64,000 nt of DNA from Coleophoma eucalyptorum (taxonomy: Eukaryota > Ascomycota > Leotiomycetes > Helotiales > Dermateaceae): the NCBI GenBank assembly GCA_026120035.1, contig JALRME010000014.1:744001-808000 (forward strand), in the 5' to 3' direction. Each line of letters begins with the position of its first letter. Position 1 is the stretch's first letter. The translations under genes and the position numbers were made by a program. The notes below the pieces were generated by a model. That model saw nothing but the letters and a program-made list of their open reading frames with translations, made no database searches and was not told the DNA's origin. Positions 34,525 to 46,447 of this stretch are shown one piece after another.

Positions 34525-34654
34525 GTAATGAATGTATATCGGTGAAGTGAATGGATTGTCAAGCAATGAATGTATGTCGGTGAAATGACTAGAGTATCAC
34601 GTAATGAATGTATGTCGGTGAAATGACTGGAGTATGAAGTAATGAATGTATATC
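34525..34654 (+). repeat. 38-bp tandem repeat, about 3.4 copies
   Basis: Units start at 34525, 34563, 34601 and 34639 (the last partial). Each begins G(T/C)AATGAATGTAT(A/G)TC followed by GGTGAA(G/A)TGA. Units 2 and 3 are nearly identical. They lie 79-208 bases upstream of the GH114 start, so they are in its promoter or 5' leader and could repeat a regulatory element. Confidence 0.85.
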
Positions 34655-36312
34655 CTTCGGAAGGATGTAAAAGAGTGTGTTAAAAGAATGGAAAAGAATG
34701 ACCGAAGTGAGTCAAAAAAAGAGTGTTGTCTCTCTCAGTAGTAGGGGACGCGGTCGCATATTATAATAAATCAGTACATGTACCGCTTACGGAGAGCCAT
34801 TACAATCGGAATAAAAACTTAAAAGGTTGGCATCATTACAATCAACCCTGTGGAAATTGGATTGAGCAATTGAGTCACGAGAATAGCATCCTTTGGGTGG
34901 TGCCCCTTTTGACAGGTTACATCGCAGACTACATCGCAGGCGTCGTTTGGGACATCGGCGTTTGATCTTTCGCTTAGCACGCAAACAGTAAGGCGGCCAA
35001 GTCAGCCAACGTCCACTAACTTTCAACCGAATCTGAGCGTCCCAAGTTTTAGTTATGGATGGTAAGGACTTAGGGGGTTTCACTGCTTTCTCTGTCCTCA
35101 GCGAAGGAAATCGAACGACAATGGAAGGGCGGAAGCACGGAAGCTTCTCCTGTGACTTACTCTTCGTTCTCACCTTATTGCAGTCCCGACTTAGATCTCC
35201 GAATCCCACCCTCGTATCTTTATTTAGACCGGCCATCCATACAAGAATGCCACTGATGGGTGGTAATATGGACTTACCAATCGAACGGTGAGGTTGATAG
35301 AAATACTCGCGCCTATTCTGGAGTTATTCAAAGGCATCTGGGAATACTCCGCCATTGGTCAGGTGATGAGTCCCGGTCGGGATTATTATGCTCCGTTCGA
35401 CGAGACTGTAAGGAGACATCTGTTAACAATCATATTGTGCTTGAATACAATTCCTATTTTATAAAGCAACATTCAAAAACGGCAGGCACACTCTATCCGT
35501 GAGAGCTATTAGCAACAACTCAACTATTAAGAGACTAGCTCCTCTTGAAGCTTAAAAGTATAGAACACTAGCGATTGAGATGAACTTAAGAGCAACATAG
35601 CATTTAGAAAACAATGTCGCACATTATAATTACGTTGTATAAGCAACAGCATAGATTGAGATCCATTCTAAAGCGAAGATAACTTTTGCCAGTTTTCAGT
35701 GCGCGACAACTAAGTCAGGATGCCCTTTATATATAGAGGGTGCCATTGCGTAATTATCAAGCCTTAACACCCCCCTATGGTGCCTCCTTGCTTATAAGAG
35801 TACGAGGGTAGCTTTCCATGATAGTACCCTGTCAAAGTCTTGCTTGGCATTACTGTAAGGTGGATGAAGAGGCACTTGTTTATCATAATCATAATACAAC
35901 AGGCGATTAACCTTGTCGGCTCGCGTTTCCGCACTGGCGTAGTCCAGCAACTGGCCAATCATAGTTGAGAATCCCCCGACTAATCATCGGAACAGCTATC
36001 TTATCAAGGCAAAATACCTTGTGTGGATTTCTGTCGATAACCATACAAAATTCTACTCGATTTTCGGAACAGTAGCCGGCCAATTCCATCTTCATGTCTT
36101 TCTCTGCGGAATCTGGTCCGTCCATGATACATTTCCTGGTAGCCAGTATACTATCGCTCCACTGAATTGCTTCTTGGCAATTCCATGCGCAGCCTCTATC
36201 AGCTTGCAACTTTATCTATTTCATTGTAGAGACATGGGACCTGGAAGAGATTTTCATTTCCCTTTCTTCCTCCTTTCTTTTCTCGTCAATTTACAGTAGC
36301 AAGAGCTCCAAG
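34655..36312. other. 1.7 kb intergenic region, no recognised gene
   Basis: Several frames of 80-150 codons on both strands (for example 34787-35236, minus; 35907-36209, minus) show no family motif and biased composition, so I treat them as chance or relic DNA. The last 100 bases, T/C-rich before 36313, should be the promoter of the permease. Confidence 0.45.
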
Positions 36313-38298
36313 ATGGTCGTGCCAAAACTTTCTGTCCCGAATACCTTGAAGCATCTCACCGTCCGCACTGAGGGTGACACCGAGGAGACTTTCAACAGAT
36401 GGACCAACAGAGTATGATTTTTTGCCTAAGATACATCTAATGGGATGGCTCCGCTTAGTCTGATTGCTAATTCTGACTGCCTAGGACGTTCTACCGGTCC
36501 CTCCTGAGCAGCGTCATTATACTACTCTCGCTTTCGCTGGATGGTGGTGAGTATCCTGGATCTCTTGAAGATGTTGCGGCTCAATTGCTTACAGTAACAT
36601 AGGGTGGCCGGTGGAACGAACGCAACCGCATGGGCTACAGGCGCCAGCAATATTGCCAATGGTCTAACCGCTGGTGAGGCATGCGGTGCTATTCTTGTTG
36701 GTGGTTTCCTCTCCGGATTGGTCGCTTTCCTTTGTGGTGAACCAGGTGTTAGTTATCCCATCAACAACTATGGTAACAAAACTTACCATAGGCAGGTCCT
36801 CTATCATCTTGGTTTCCCTATGATGAGCCGTTCTACTTTCGGCATGTACGGATCATATTTCGTTATCATGATGAAGACCTTCGTTAACATTATCTTGTAT
36901 GTATATTGCAATATGTCGGTTCTCACATCTGAGGCTTTGCTAACCTTATATAGCTGCGGTATCCAGTGTTACTGGGGTGGTCTTGCAGCCCGTATAGTCC
37001 TAAGCTCTATTTTTCCGTCTTTCGCGTTTATGGCCAATACTCTACCTGAGAGTGCTGCGATCAATACGCCACAGCTAATTGGTTTCATCATATATATTGT
37101 TATCTTCATTGTATTACTCTTTATACACCCGTCCAAGCTACAGCCTTTGCTGTTAGTCTCGTTCGTAGGTATTTCGTGTACCTTTATTGGACTTTTTGCA
37201 TATTGCATCGGTGCCAATGGAGGAAGTCCATCACTAATTGCCTCAAGTAAAGTCATTGGTAGCACGTATGTTCGATCCTAACGTCTTAGACAAATCAGAA
37301 GCTAAAAGATCCACAGTGAGCGTGCATTCCGCTTCCTCCAAGCAATCTCAGGTGTAGCCGGTGGATGGACCGGTTCTGCCATTCGTCAAAGTGACTGGAC
37401 TCGCTTTGCCAAAACCAAGCGTGCTCCAGTTGTTAACCAAATCTTGGGAGCCCCAGTATCTATCACCGTCGCCTCTGTCTTTGGGGTTTTCGCTACATCG
37501 GCTGCGAAGAACATGTACGGCGTCACCATGTGGAATCCAATCGAGCTAATGCAATACATCCTCACCAACAACTACACTGCAGCAGCACGAGCCGGCTGCT
37601 TCTTTGGTGGACTGGGCTTCTTCCTTAGTCAGATCAGCGTCAATCTGGTGCAGAACTCTGTTGCCGTTGGCATGGATCTTTCCTCCATGGCCCCACGCTA
37701 TATCGATGTTACCCGCGGAGCTCTCTCGATGGTCGTTATCGGCACTGTCATCAACCCATGGCGATTCGTCAATTCCCCCGGCACATTCATTACGGTTCTT
37801 AGCTCCTTCGGCATGTTCATTGCTCCGCTTGCTGGTATTAATGCTGCGGATTTCTGGGTCGTGCGCCGTCTCAAATGGAGAGTGCCAGACTTGTACGTTG
37901 GTAACCGAAGTTCTATCTACTGGTACAACTACGGGCTCAACTGGCGCGCGTTCCTTGCCTGGGTCCTGGTTGTATGGGTCTCCTTTCCTGGGTTTCTTTG
38001 GGCCGTTGGTGGCGCCCCCAATGTGTCTGTCGGTTGGCAGCGTATCTTCCAAGTGACGTGGTTTGTGGGTTTCGTAGGCGGTTTTCTTGTCTACTCCATC
38101 ATCTGCTTTTTCGACTCGCCCCCTGGAGGCAAGATGTCTTTGAAACGTCACGCCCCCTTTCCGTACGACAGTGACTTTATAGATGGCAGTGAGCATGTTA
38201 CCTTAGGACAAGACCCTGATGTCAAAAAGTCTAGTAGTGATGATGAGTTTTCTGCGGCTAAGGAGAATCTTGCTAAAGAGACTGTTACAGAGACGTAA
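36313..38298 (+). CDS. NCS1 nucleobase permease, Fur type (uracil/allantoin-like)
   Basis: Six exons give 566 residues: 36313-36411, 36485-36546, 36603-36747, 36796-36896, 36954-37265 and 37317-38298. The N-terminus FNRWTNRDVLPVPPEQRHYT is the NCS1 signature of the Fur subgroup (uracil, allantoin, uridine, thiamine). Helix 1 then has GWWVAGGTNATAWATGASNI. Later come GEPGVLYHLGFPMMSRSTFG, CGIQCYWGGLA, GWTGSAIRQSDWTRFAKTKR, NLVQNSVAVGMDLSSMAPRY and GINAADFWVVRR. Twelve membrane helices are expected in the plasma membrane. The third intron (48 bases) is in frame and stop-free, so a retained-intron isoform is possible. The C-terminal tail is acidic and Ser-rich, as is common for endocytic control. 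The substrate cannot be set from sequence. Confidence 0.9.
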
Positions 38299-39517
38299 CA
38301 GGCTTAGGAAAGAACTCTGTTATACAAAACTTTAAGTATTGTTTAAAACCTAGTGATGGAGAGGAAGCTTTGATCATTAATATCAATGCGCCACATCTCT
38401 ATTGCACGGTAGATTTCGCTCGTGCTGAATTTATGTTATGTGAACTGTGCTAAATTAATACTATATAGCGAAATGAGCAGATAGCTCTGAATTAAAACAT
38501 CATTGTTATTAGTTGATTCTGTCCTTCAAAGTGCTGGGTTGGGGAGTGAATCTTGCAGAATGAGGTCTCTGAAATTTTTCTTTTTTGGAGGATCATGTAT
38601 CTCATGGACTCTCAAGGGTAGCAAACCATTATAGCAATTAGAGAACAATAACTCCGCTTCATACAAAGACACAATTTTGGCATGGCCAATCCGCTGAGAG
38701 TCTATTGCGCAACCTTGGTTTAATCCCACCAGTAGCTGGCTCATCAAGCACCAAAATATCGTCCCGACACCGAGTGGTTTAAAGTAGGACTCAAGAAGGC
38801 TGAGGAAGTTACGTAATTTCATACAGCTCTCAGTCCGGCCCGGATTCTATTAATAACCGGGAAGTTCTCTTAATCGACCGGATACCGAGAATTTAGAGTA
38901 GAGACGATATTAGGACTCTCCTCTTTTTCTTTCCATCTTAATAATTACAAGCAAGAAGGCCGGTCAGGTGTTTTGTCATCTGAGGTTCAAAAAATCATGA
39001 CAGCTTTTGCCAAGCCAGGTCATACAGACAAGGAGTCCCAATCAAACCACACTAACATAAAGAAGTTATGACGAGGCCGCCATTGATGTTTCAGGGAAAG
39101 ATAACCAAGGAGAATGCTCACACTTATGATGACCGTGTAGAACGATTTCTGTTTTTTTCTCCCATATATCCCTCTATGCTAGAGTCGGAATTAACTTTCT
39201 CGGTCCGAACGATGATCCTTTGGAGTAGCATCAATAATCATTCATGACCTGCCGAATGAAAATAGAATAGCGTCTCGGGACTTCCTCTCGTGCTTACCTG
39301 GGCAGCCTTCAAATGCCGAGGACGGATACAATGGAAGTGAATACTATAATTTAGTGAAGAGAGGTAGTGTTATATAAAGGTAACTATTTTCCAACTCTTC
39401 ACAGGAAAAATCATCGTCATCAACATCATATAAAACGGGCTTACATCCATATCCGCCTTTCTTCGACCTTTTCAAAATTTAACTCAAAGCAAGAAACTAC
39501 TTCAAAAATCCAAAATC
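38299..39517. other. 1.2 kb intergenic region
   Basis: Between the permease and the NmrA gene. A 98-codon minus frame at 38526-38822 lacks recognisable motifs. The promoter of the NmrA gene lies at the right end, with a C/T- and A-rich stretch before 39518. Confidence 0.4.
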
Positions 39518-40656
39518 ATGGCCAAATTGTTGACAATCATTGGTGCTACTGGCACACAGGGAGGGTCGGTCGTTGAGGCTGCCTTGAAGGACGGCAACTA
39601 CAAGGTCCGGGGTGTAACTCGCAACGTTGACAGTCCCGCGGCAAAGGCCCTCAGTGCTAGGGGAGTTGAAATGGTATCAGCTGATGCCAATGATGAAAAG
39701 TCTTTGGTGAAGGCATTCGAGGTAGATTATCTCCCAATCCTCACGTTGAATCATGAGAAGCAACTAACTCGGCATTCATAAGGGCTCATCTGCCATCTTT
39801 GCCATCACAGATTTCTTTGTTCCTTTTGCTACCCACACACCAGAAGAGACTCTTGAAATTGAGTCTTCCCAGGGTATCAACCTTGCAAAGGCAGCTTCTC
39901 AGACTTCGACCCTGGAGCACTACATCTGGAGCACTCTTCCCGACAATCAGGCCATCTCTAATGGCTTATGCTCTGTGCCTCACTTCGAAAGCAAGGCTCG
40001 GGTAGATGAATTCATCAAGAAGGACAAAGTTCTGCATGCCAAGACCACTTTCCTCTGGGTTACATTCTATGCGACTAACATCGTGATGCCAATGATTACT
40101 CCCGATTTCCTGGTAAGTCTGAATTGATATACCCTATCCTGTTTCCTTTAAAAGTGAAGATATGCAGCAGAGATAAAATGGGTCATACTCATGAGAAATT
40201 GGCATGTTTTGGCTAATTCAGTCTGGTATGTAGGCTACCAGTGGACAGTTTGTCCAACACATGCCCGTCTCCCCATCAACACCCATTACCACGATAGGTG
40301 ATACCAAGGAGAACGTTGGACACTACGCACTTGCCATCCTCAACAAGCCAGCGCTCACCCTGCCATCCAAGTATGTTTTAGCCGCGACCGAAACCATCGC
40401 AGCCGGCGAGATGTTGAAGTTGTGGTGCAAGGTCACTGGCAAGCCAGCTTTGTACCTGCAGGTATCACTGGAGGAGTATGACTCCTTGTGGCCAAAATGG
40501 GGTAAGGAAGTCGGCCTCATGATTCAGTTCTGGGAGTTTGCACAGGAGAAGAGCTGGGCTATTGATGGTCTTCTTACCAGTGATGACTTGGGAATCAAAA
40601 ATAAACTGGTCGGGATGGAGGCTGTTTTCAAGAGTCTTGACTGGAGCAAACTTTAA
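39518..40656 (+). CDS. NmrA-like family NAD(P)-binding protein
   Basis: Three phase-0 exons, 39518-39721, 39783-40112 and 40234-40656, give 318 residues. The atypical SDR/NmrA fold begins MAKLLTIIGATGTQGGSVVE (GxxGxxG at residues 9-15), then YKVRGVTRN with the Arg that often favours NADP, and VSADANDEKSLVKAFE. GSSAIFAITDFF, then HYIWSTLPD, FESKARVDEFI and TTFLWVTFYATN follow. The classic catalytic Tyr-x3-Lys is lacking, so it probably acts as a redox sensor or isoflavone-reductase-like enzyme. NmrA itself controls nitrogen metabolite repression by binding a GATA factor, but most members of the family have other roles. It is convergent with the Zn2Cys6 regulator at 41593-44290. Confidence 0.92.
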
Positions 40657-41592
40657 ATTGTCAACTTCAGGGGGGCATTGTAGATTAGAACCTCATATTT
40701 TTCAGCCTTTCCTTTGTTAAAGGGTTCAATCGTTTGGTGAAATATGAATGAAGGGACAAGGAGGAATTCAAATTGCAAAAGCTTACAAGTTTGTGGTGCT
40801 AAATACAGCTAGCTAGAAAATCAACACAGTTGAACAAGATTTTGATTATTCCTCTGTGTGATGATTTTTATACTGTATCTATGGATAGATGTGGCGATAA
40901 TCTGCTAACATCTGGGATAAGTTAGCAGTTATTCGAATATTATGGGAGTGCTAGTGTTTTTCAAACAGCGTTTTTTGTCTCAATACATTGACGAATATAT
41001 CTATCCTAGTTTAGCAAATTGGCGCAGGGAAAGCCGACGAGGTTGTTTATTTTCGTTACTCATATTCTGGCCAAGAGTTTAGATCGGTGACGATGATCGA
41101 TGATTATTCCCCTCAGTTCATGTCGTCGACCACGAGGCGACGAAAAGCCACCATGTGGATAGACTAACCGTTTTAATCCGGAGCAAAGAAGCGACCAAGA
41201 CCAGCGCATAAGCAGACTAACCGCTTTAATCCGGAGCGAAGCCAAAACACCGAAGCCCCCACATCTCACATCGGATCCACAGTGTCTGACTAAGTCGGGA
41301 GTTTGTCATTTCCAATGGAAGCTCTGGGTGCCAAAGACATAAACTAGCCAATTGTCATGAGTAGCCTCCTGACTTGTTTTCAGCTTCCTTCAGCAAGCAA
41401 ATCACATGTTTTCAATGGGTAGGGGCAGTCTTCCAATGCAACGACTTTCATTTCTTCATTTTGAAAGACTAAGTACCTAGTTGACTATGTGACTGAGCCA
41501 TTTCTTCGTTTTCAGTAGTGCCAGTAATATAGTAATAACCAGTGCCACTCCCAAACTAGATTGAACGAAAACAATATCTCTCTGTGCTAAGT
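40657..41592. other. Convergent intergenic region with direct repeat
   Basis: About 940 bases between two convergent gene ends. It contains the 28-base direct repeat annotated at 41161-41241. No gene is seen. Confidence 0.45.
41161..41241 (+). repeat. 28-bp direct repeat pair
   Basis: AGACTAACCG(T/C)TTTAATCC followed by GGAGC(A/G)AAG occurs at 41161-41188 and 41214-41241, 26 of 28 bases identical and 53 bases apart. It may be a small duplication or a repeat remnant. Confidence 0.7.
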
Positions 41593-44290
41593 TCACATGT
41601 CTGGCCAGGAAGTGCCAGGTGCTGGCCCATAAGTATTGCCAAACTCGCTGGGGCCTGGATAATCAAACGAGGGCAGCAAAACACCCAAATCCTCACTGGA
41701 TAGGTCCATGAAATTCGTGCTATCACCCTTGGCATTATCTTAATGTCAGTTTCTATTCGACTTTGAAAGCTCAGAGTAAAATAGTTCCGCAGCATACTCA
41801 CCTGAGGGAATCCATGTTGATCTGCGGCTTCGACGGGATGGTGTAGACTACCTGTAACAGAGTCGGAGAATTGGTTCTCGATAATTCTGTGGGACTTTCT
41901 GCTATCTGCGGAAGCCGCTTCCTCGATTTTGCAGTTAACTAGCTGGCGGGCGAGGCGAGCGATTTCTCTCGTGAAAGAAATCGACATTTGCGGTGATAAA
42001 CTTTCTAAGCGACTGAAATGGCCTGCAACTATATCTAAGAGTGCGACATATATCCTTATACCGTCTTTGCAGGGATGGCGAAGAACATATATGAATAAGT
42101 TAATCGCGCCGAGAAGAGGATAATAGAGTGCAAGCCTTCATATGGTTAATTTTAGAACAGTATCCAGGCCCTGAAAGACAGATTGACTAACCATACAGGG
42201 GTGAATGCAGATAGGTCAGTATAATTTGCGCTTATAATGATGCTTCGTGTACTATCAACCACATGAGTTGTGCTCATCGCGACTTGGTTGCGTATTGCCG
42301 GGACGTGGAGATGGTCGTATACAGGTTTATTCCAGGGCATGGTAAATATTGAATGGATTGCAATTACACTTCCAGCATAACAGTACCAAATATACAAGAC
42401 ACAATCTTTGTTCAATCCGACTGGTAGACGGTGCGGAATGAATGCTGCTGTTGGGTCCAACTCAGATGGTAGAGAATGGCGCCAATTCTGAAGCTTCTCG
42501 TGCAATTCCTGTGTCGTTCTTATCAGATCCTCCACTGGCCTCTGTAGAGCCTTCGCTGTGGCAAGACTCTTGATGATAAGTGACGATAGTCTTGCATGTT
42601 GTATTGCGCAGGTGAAAAATTCCAGATTAATATCACTTGAATCGGGTGATGCTGTCGGCATGGCGCAAGTAATATCATCGTCATCAATAGCCTGGAATAT
42701 TCAAGTCAGTAGATCTTCTTCGTTATGTTAAAACACCCACAGAAGGGCGTCCTGAACGAGAAGAGATGTGCTTCTCATATATATAAATTGCCCAAAACAG
42801 CCAATTTCGGCGCTGAATCTCCTCGGCTGGTAAATTCCACACTGTAGCAGGCTGCCTATGAAGTCCCTTTGACTGAGCGAGCCTAAGTGCAGAAGAGCAA
42901 AGCATATATTCGATACCAGGAGCTGTGAGGCCTTCGACAAAATAGCTCTAGCAAGCTGGTTAACCGGATAAAGAATATAGAGGAGTCATTCTCACCATTG
43001 CTACGAGTGCTTCGACAGCGCAAAGCCCAGTGGCAGAAAAAAGCAGTTCAGAATGAACCGACAGAGCTTTCTCGAAATACTTCGAGGCACAGGCTTGGGT
43101 ATCCAGAAATGAAGAGTTGTTTTGTGACATATGAATCCGGCACCCAGATGCATATACAGTATTTCTCAAGGCGAACCATGCAGGATCTTCAATGCTATCC
43201 CCGGCAGGCATAAAATGTAGCCTCAGTCGGGTTTCAAAGGCAGGTCGAAAGACCACACCCAACCTTGCATCAAAACTGTGCTGAAAATATGCTAACATGC
43301 GAATTTAGCATCCAAACTCATTTTTGGGAGCGACAGACTGACCTTGGCAGAAGACCCACGCCGTGTCCCTATCAGGTTCAGCAATTAAATGCTGGGAAAC
43401 CTTAGGACATGAGGTTAGACGATGACTCAGCACCGTAGAAAGGCCTCTTGCTGTTTGAGAGAATCCAGGTAACATTGTTATGGAAGACACCCACTCAATA
43501 CCAGGAAAGGAGCATATTGACAGAAATGAAGATGGTCCTGCGTTACTTAGCATCGATCACTTTAGGCAGCTTTACAAAATTTACACACCATGGTATTGCC
43601 AATTGGGCTGTAGAAAACATCAGCAGGTATACAACTCCAGGAGATGCAATGGAGAGGGCGGACATACATTTTGCTGCGCCTGACCATCCTCCAAATGAGT
43701 AGCCATATGAATATCAGCGGAGCTATTCGAGTTGTTCATAGAAAAGGTAGAATTGGCGGTGCCAGCCGCGTCTTGCAGATGAAGAGCAGGACGATCAGAA
43801 AGTTGGGTTGGAAGTACCAGTCTTTGTGACCGATCGTGATGCTTTCCTTTACCATTTGGAGATGTCTTAGGTAAATTAAATGACTCAATAGGGAAAGATG
43901 GAGGCGCATTAGGTTCTCTTGCGAGAGAACTTTGAGATTTCGGATGGGTGGTGGCAGTCGCTGTAGTCTCAACTTCGTTGTTCGCGTGATCGCTCAGTTC
44001 TCGTTGTCGCCTCCGAGACCTTGGTGGTGCATATTCACAAAGCTCATCACGATCCTCCGCCCATGTCAGCAAGAAGGATTCCCATATAGCAGCAGAGAAC
44101 ACTTACAATGCAGTTTGTACATGGTTGAGAACCCTCACCTAAGTCCTGCTCGTCAGCTTCTAAGATAGCCATGTATAAGAAGAAAGCATTGAGAGCAAAA
44201 GTCCTTACAGCGAACCTTTCTTGTTCGACAAAGAGTACATGCCCGCTGAAGTCGTTTTCGGGGTAAAGGTTCTGACGATCCGGTCGACAT
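41593..44290 (-). CDS. Zn2Cys6 transcription factor with fungal_trans domain
   Basis: Ten exons close in frame to 733 residues: 44290-44209, 44138-44107, 44054-43668, 43607-43589, 43537-43343, 43291-42996, 42947-42741, 42691-42192, 42135-41798 and 41738-41593. The first three exons join to form MSTGSSEPLPRKRLQRACTL onwards, with zinc-cluster cysteines at 18, 21, 28, 34, 37 and 44. The cluster ends CEYAPPRSRRRQR and a Ser/Asn-rich linker follows. The middle-homology region is typical: QYHGPSSFLSICSFPGIEWV, then GLTAPGIEYMLCSSALRLAQ, GLHRQP, RRNWLFWAIYIYEKHIS and SGRPSAIDDDDI. The acidic tail FMDLSSEDLGVLLPSFDYPG may be the activation region. Exon 4 is only 19 bases. Its binding site and targets are unknown. 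Confidence 0.92.
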
Positions 44291-44800
44291 AGTTCGTTCT
44301 CATGGATAATATCATACGAAACTGACAACGACTAGAGGCTTTGAGAAGCCGGGTGATAGGACAGCCAGGTAGTAAGACGACGAAGTGAAACCCGACCCTC
44401 AAGATTTGTAGGTCTGTTCTCACATAAGAGGAAATGTCTCTAGAACTCTGTATTGTACTAAGTACCGAACAATTATTAATATCACCACAAGTCCAGGGTT
44501 GCCCTCAACCGAGAATCCTTGTTGATTGGTAAGGGCAGGACGGCCCCGGAATCTGAGGCTGGGCGAGTGGGGTGGGACCATGTTGTCGACCATAGCACGT
44601 GACAGTGCATGTTTTTGCATATTCATCGACCTTCGTAGCTGCTGTTGCGGTTGATGATAAGTCGTTAGTTGCTGGATTGAATCTCTGAATGTTGCAGAAC
44701 AAGATTTATGGCTATATACATCCATTGAAGTCACTAGCTCGAGGAAGGCAGTTTTCTGGTCTCGAGGATCCAGATAGCTGACTATTTGAGCTTATTTATT
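44291..44800. other. Intergenic region between two minus-strand genes
   Basis: About 510 bases, containing the promoter of the Zn2Cys6 gene and the 3' end of the 548-residue protein gene. The 104-codon minus frame at 44420-44734 is judged non-coding. Confidence 0.4.
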
Positions 44801-46447
44801 CTAAGTTATGCTCTGATTCTCAGCTAACCACTTCTTATCACTCGCTTTCTTCTCTTCAGCTTTCTTTATCGCCTTCTCGTATTGCTGAACTTTGTTCGCA
44901 ACTTTCTCCCTCGCCTGTCTGGCATTTTGGGGTATCTGAGCCTCCCACTCTGTAAGACTTTTAAGCTCTTCTTGTATGGACACCAAGTGCTCATTTTCTC
45001 TCTGAATTCGAGTGAGTGGGTCGTCGCCACCGACAATTGCCTTGATGCTCGTAGCTGACTGAAGGGTTTGGCCAGGACATAAACGTTCAACGTCGGCTTT
45101 AGAGGCTTCATAAGCTTTTTGGTAAATGCCAGCTGCTTTTGACGCGTGGCGGAGATCGATGCGGAGACTTCGTTCGCGACTTGGATCAGGTTGGGCCTCA
45201 TTTAATCGCTTCTGAATTATTTCAAGATTGTGCTGCGTCCCCTTGAACCCATCTTTTACCATCTCGAACTCCCATAGGGGCAAGTCTTGGTTCTTCTGAC
45301 ATACCCCCTTGGGACAAAGCTTGTTGGCGGCCTGCTCAGCCCCGGGAAGGTTTTCGGCAGTGTTCACCTTTAAAATCTCGGCGTTCCATAAATCAAATCT
45401 TGCAATCCATGCCTCATCCTCAGTCTTCGCCATGGCAATCTCGTTCCGACTTCGCTCCATCCGCCGATCGAGGCTTTCCACCCAAGACTTGCTGTTTTTA
45501 AGTTCCCTTAGCGGCGCTTCAGCAACGTATTTCGCTTGCGAAGCACCATATGCCCGAGCTTGATCTACTTCAAAAGCATCACCGTCGAAATTGTCTGGCC
45601 AACCATGCTTTTGGTAGATGCTCTTTAAATCAAGATCCCATTCACTCCATTCGCCGCCACTATTCTCACCACCGGGAAGTACCTGAAGGGTGCGGTACCA
45701 CTGGTTTATATCCCTTAGCACTTTGCCAGCGGGACGGCTGGGATAGTGCTCGAAGCTGTTGAGGTCGGGGGATACGCCCCCAGCATTCGGCACACCTTCT
45801 AAGGCTAGATCAGTGCTGTGCCCCATTTCATCATCGAAAATATAGATACGGTGCTTCCGTGCATCATACATGATGATACTCTGGTGGTTGCCTTGGTTTG
45901 ATAGTGGCGTGGCCCAAGGACGCCTGTAATAGTCGTCTTCGCGATTTTCGACTTCGAATGCTTCAAGCGACTCTATAACCTCCGGTCCCCAATTGCCAAA
46001 AAAGGTACCACCCATTAAAAAGTCGATCTTGCCGGCCTCTTCGGTATCAATGTACGGCAGTATGCTGTATAGATATATGATCGAGGGATTCAGACCTCTC
46101 TTTTCATATAGCGAGCGGACTTTTTCAATGTCGCGCGGGCCCAGATGAATACCAGCTGGGTCGAGGTAGCGCATTTCGGCCAGCGTCTTGTAGATATCGA
46201 GGAGAAGATCTGCGACTTCGTGGAGGCGAGCCTTCTGCTTTAGTGAAAGCTTGCCCGGCGTGGTTCCTAGCCATTGCATGTCATAGAGAGACCGATCTCG
46301 GGTCCAGTAAAGCAGCGCCAGGAGGAAAGAAAGAAACATATATAGCCATCTTGGAAACCTAACCTGGTATGCTAACGGTGGCCTGGCTGCATGACGACCT
46401 TTAGGATTTTTCGGGTTGTCTTTCACGGCTTTAGGGCTAGAAGCCAT
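44801..46447 (-). CDS. Conserved-looking hypothetical protein, N-terminal membrane anchor and coiled coil
   Basis: A single exon of 548 residues starting MASSPKAVKDNPKNPKGRHA. A basic N-terminus precedes one hydrophobic segment (WLYMFLSFLLALLYW, about residues 34-50), consistent with a signal anchor. The middle holds a folded region with YLYSILPYIDTEEAGKIDFL, GGTFFGNWGPEVIESLE, NHQSIIMYDARKHRIYIFDD and EMGHSTDLALEG. The last 200 residues are Lys/Glu-rich and helical, probably coiled coil, ending KKASDKKWLAENQSIT. It resembles uncharacterised fungal proteins with a knot-like SMI1/SUKH-type middle, but I cannot name a family with confidence. It is head-to-head with the NLR gene at 47131, an arrangement seen for some fungal NLR/effector pairs. 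Confidence 0.75.
   Translation of the reverse strand: MASSPKAVKDNPKNPKGRHAARPPLAYQVRFPRWLYMFLSFLLALLYWTRDRSLYDMQWLGTTPGKLSLKQKARLHEVADLLLDIYKTLAEMRYLDPAGIHLGPRDIEKVRSLYEKRGLNPSIIYLYSILPYIDTEEAGKIDFLMGGTFFGNWGPEVIESLEAFEVENREDDYYRRPWATPLSNQGNHQSIIMYDARKHRIYIFDDEMGHSTDLALEGVPNAGGVSPDLNSFEHYPSRPAGKVLRDINQWYRTLQVLPGGENSGGEWSEWDLDLKSIYQKHGWPDNFDGDAFEVDQARAYGASQAKYVAEAPLRELKNSKSWVESLDRRMERSRNEIAMAKTEDEAWIARFDLWNAEILKVNTAENLPGAEQAANKLCPKGVCQKNQDLPLWEFEMVKDGFKGTQHNLEIIQKRLNEAQPDPSRERSLRIDLRHASKAAGIYQKAYEASKADVERLCPGQTLQSATSIKAIVGGDDPLTRIQRENEHLVSIQEELKSLTEWEAQIPQNARQAREKVANKVQQYEKAIKKAEEKKASDKKWLAENQSIT

Noticed and set aside
34787..35236. 149-codon minus frame in the 34.7-36.3 kb gap
   Set aside because: Basic, motif-free sequence overlapping other frames of equal quality; no splice context or family support.
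37546..38196. 216-codon minus-strand frame
   Set aside because: Shadow of the last exon of the NCS1 permease.
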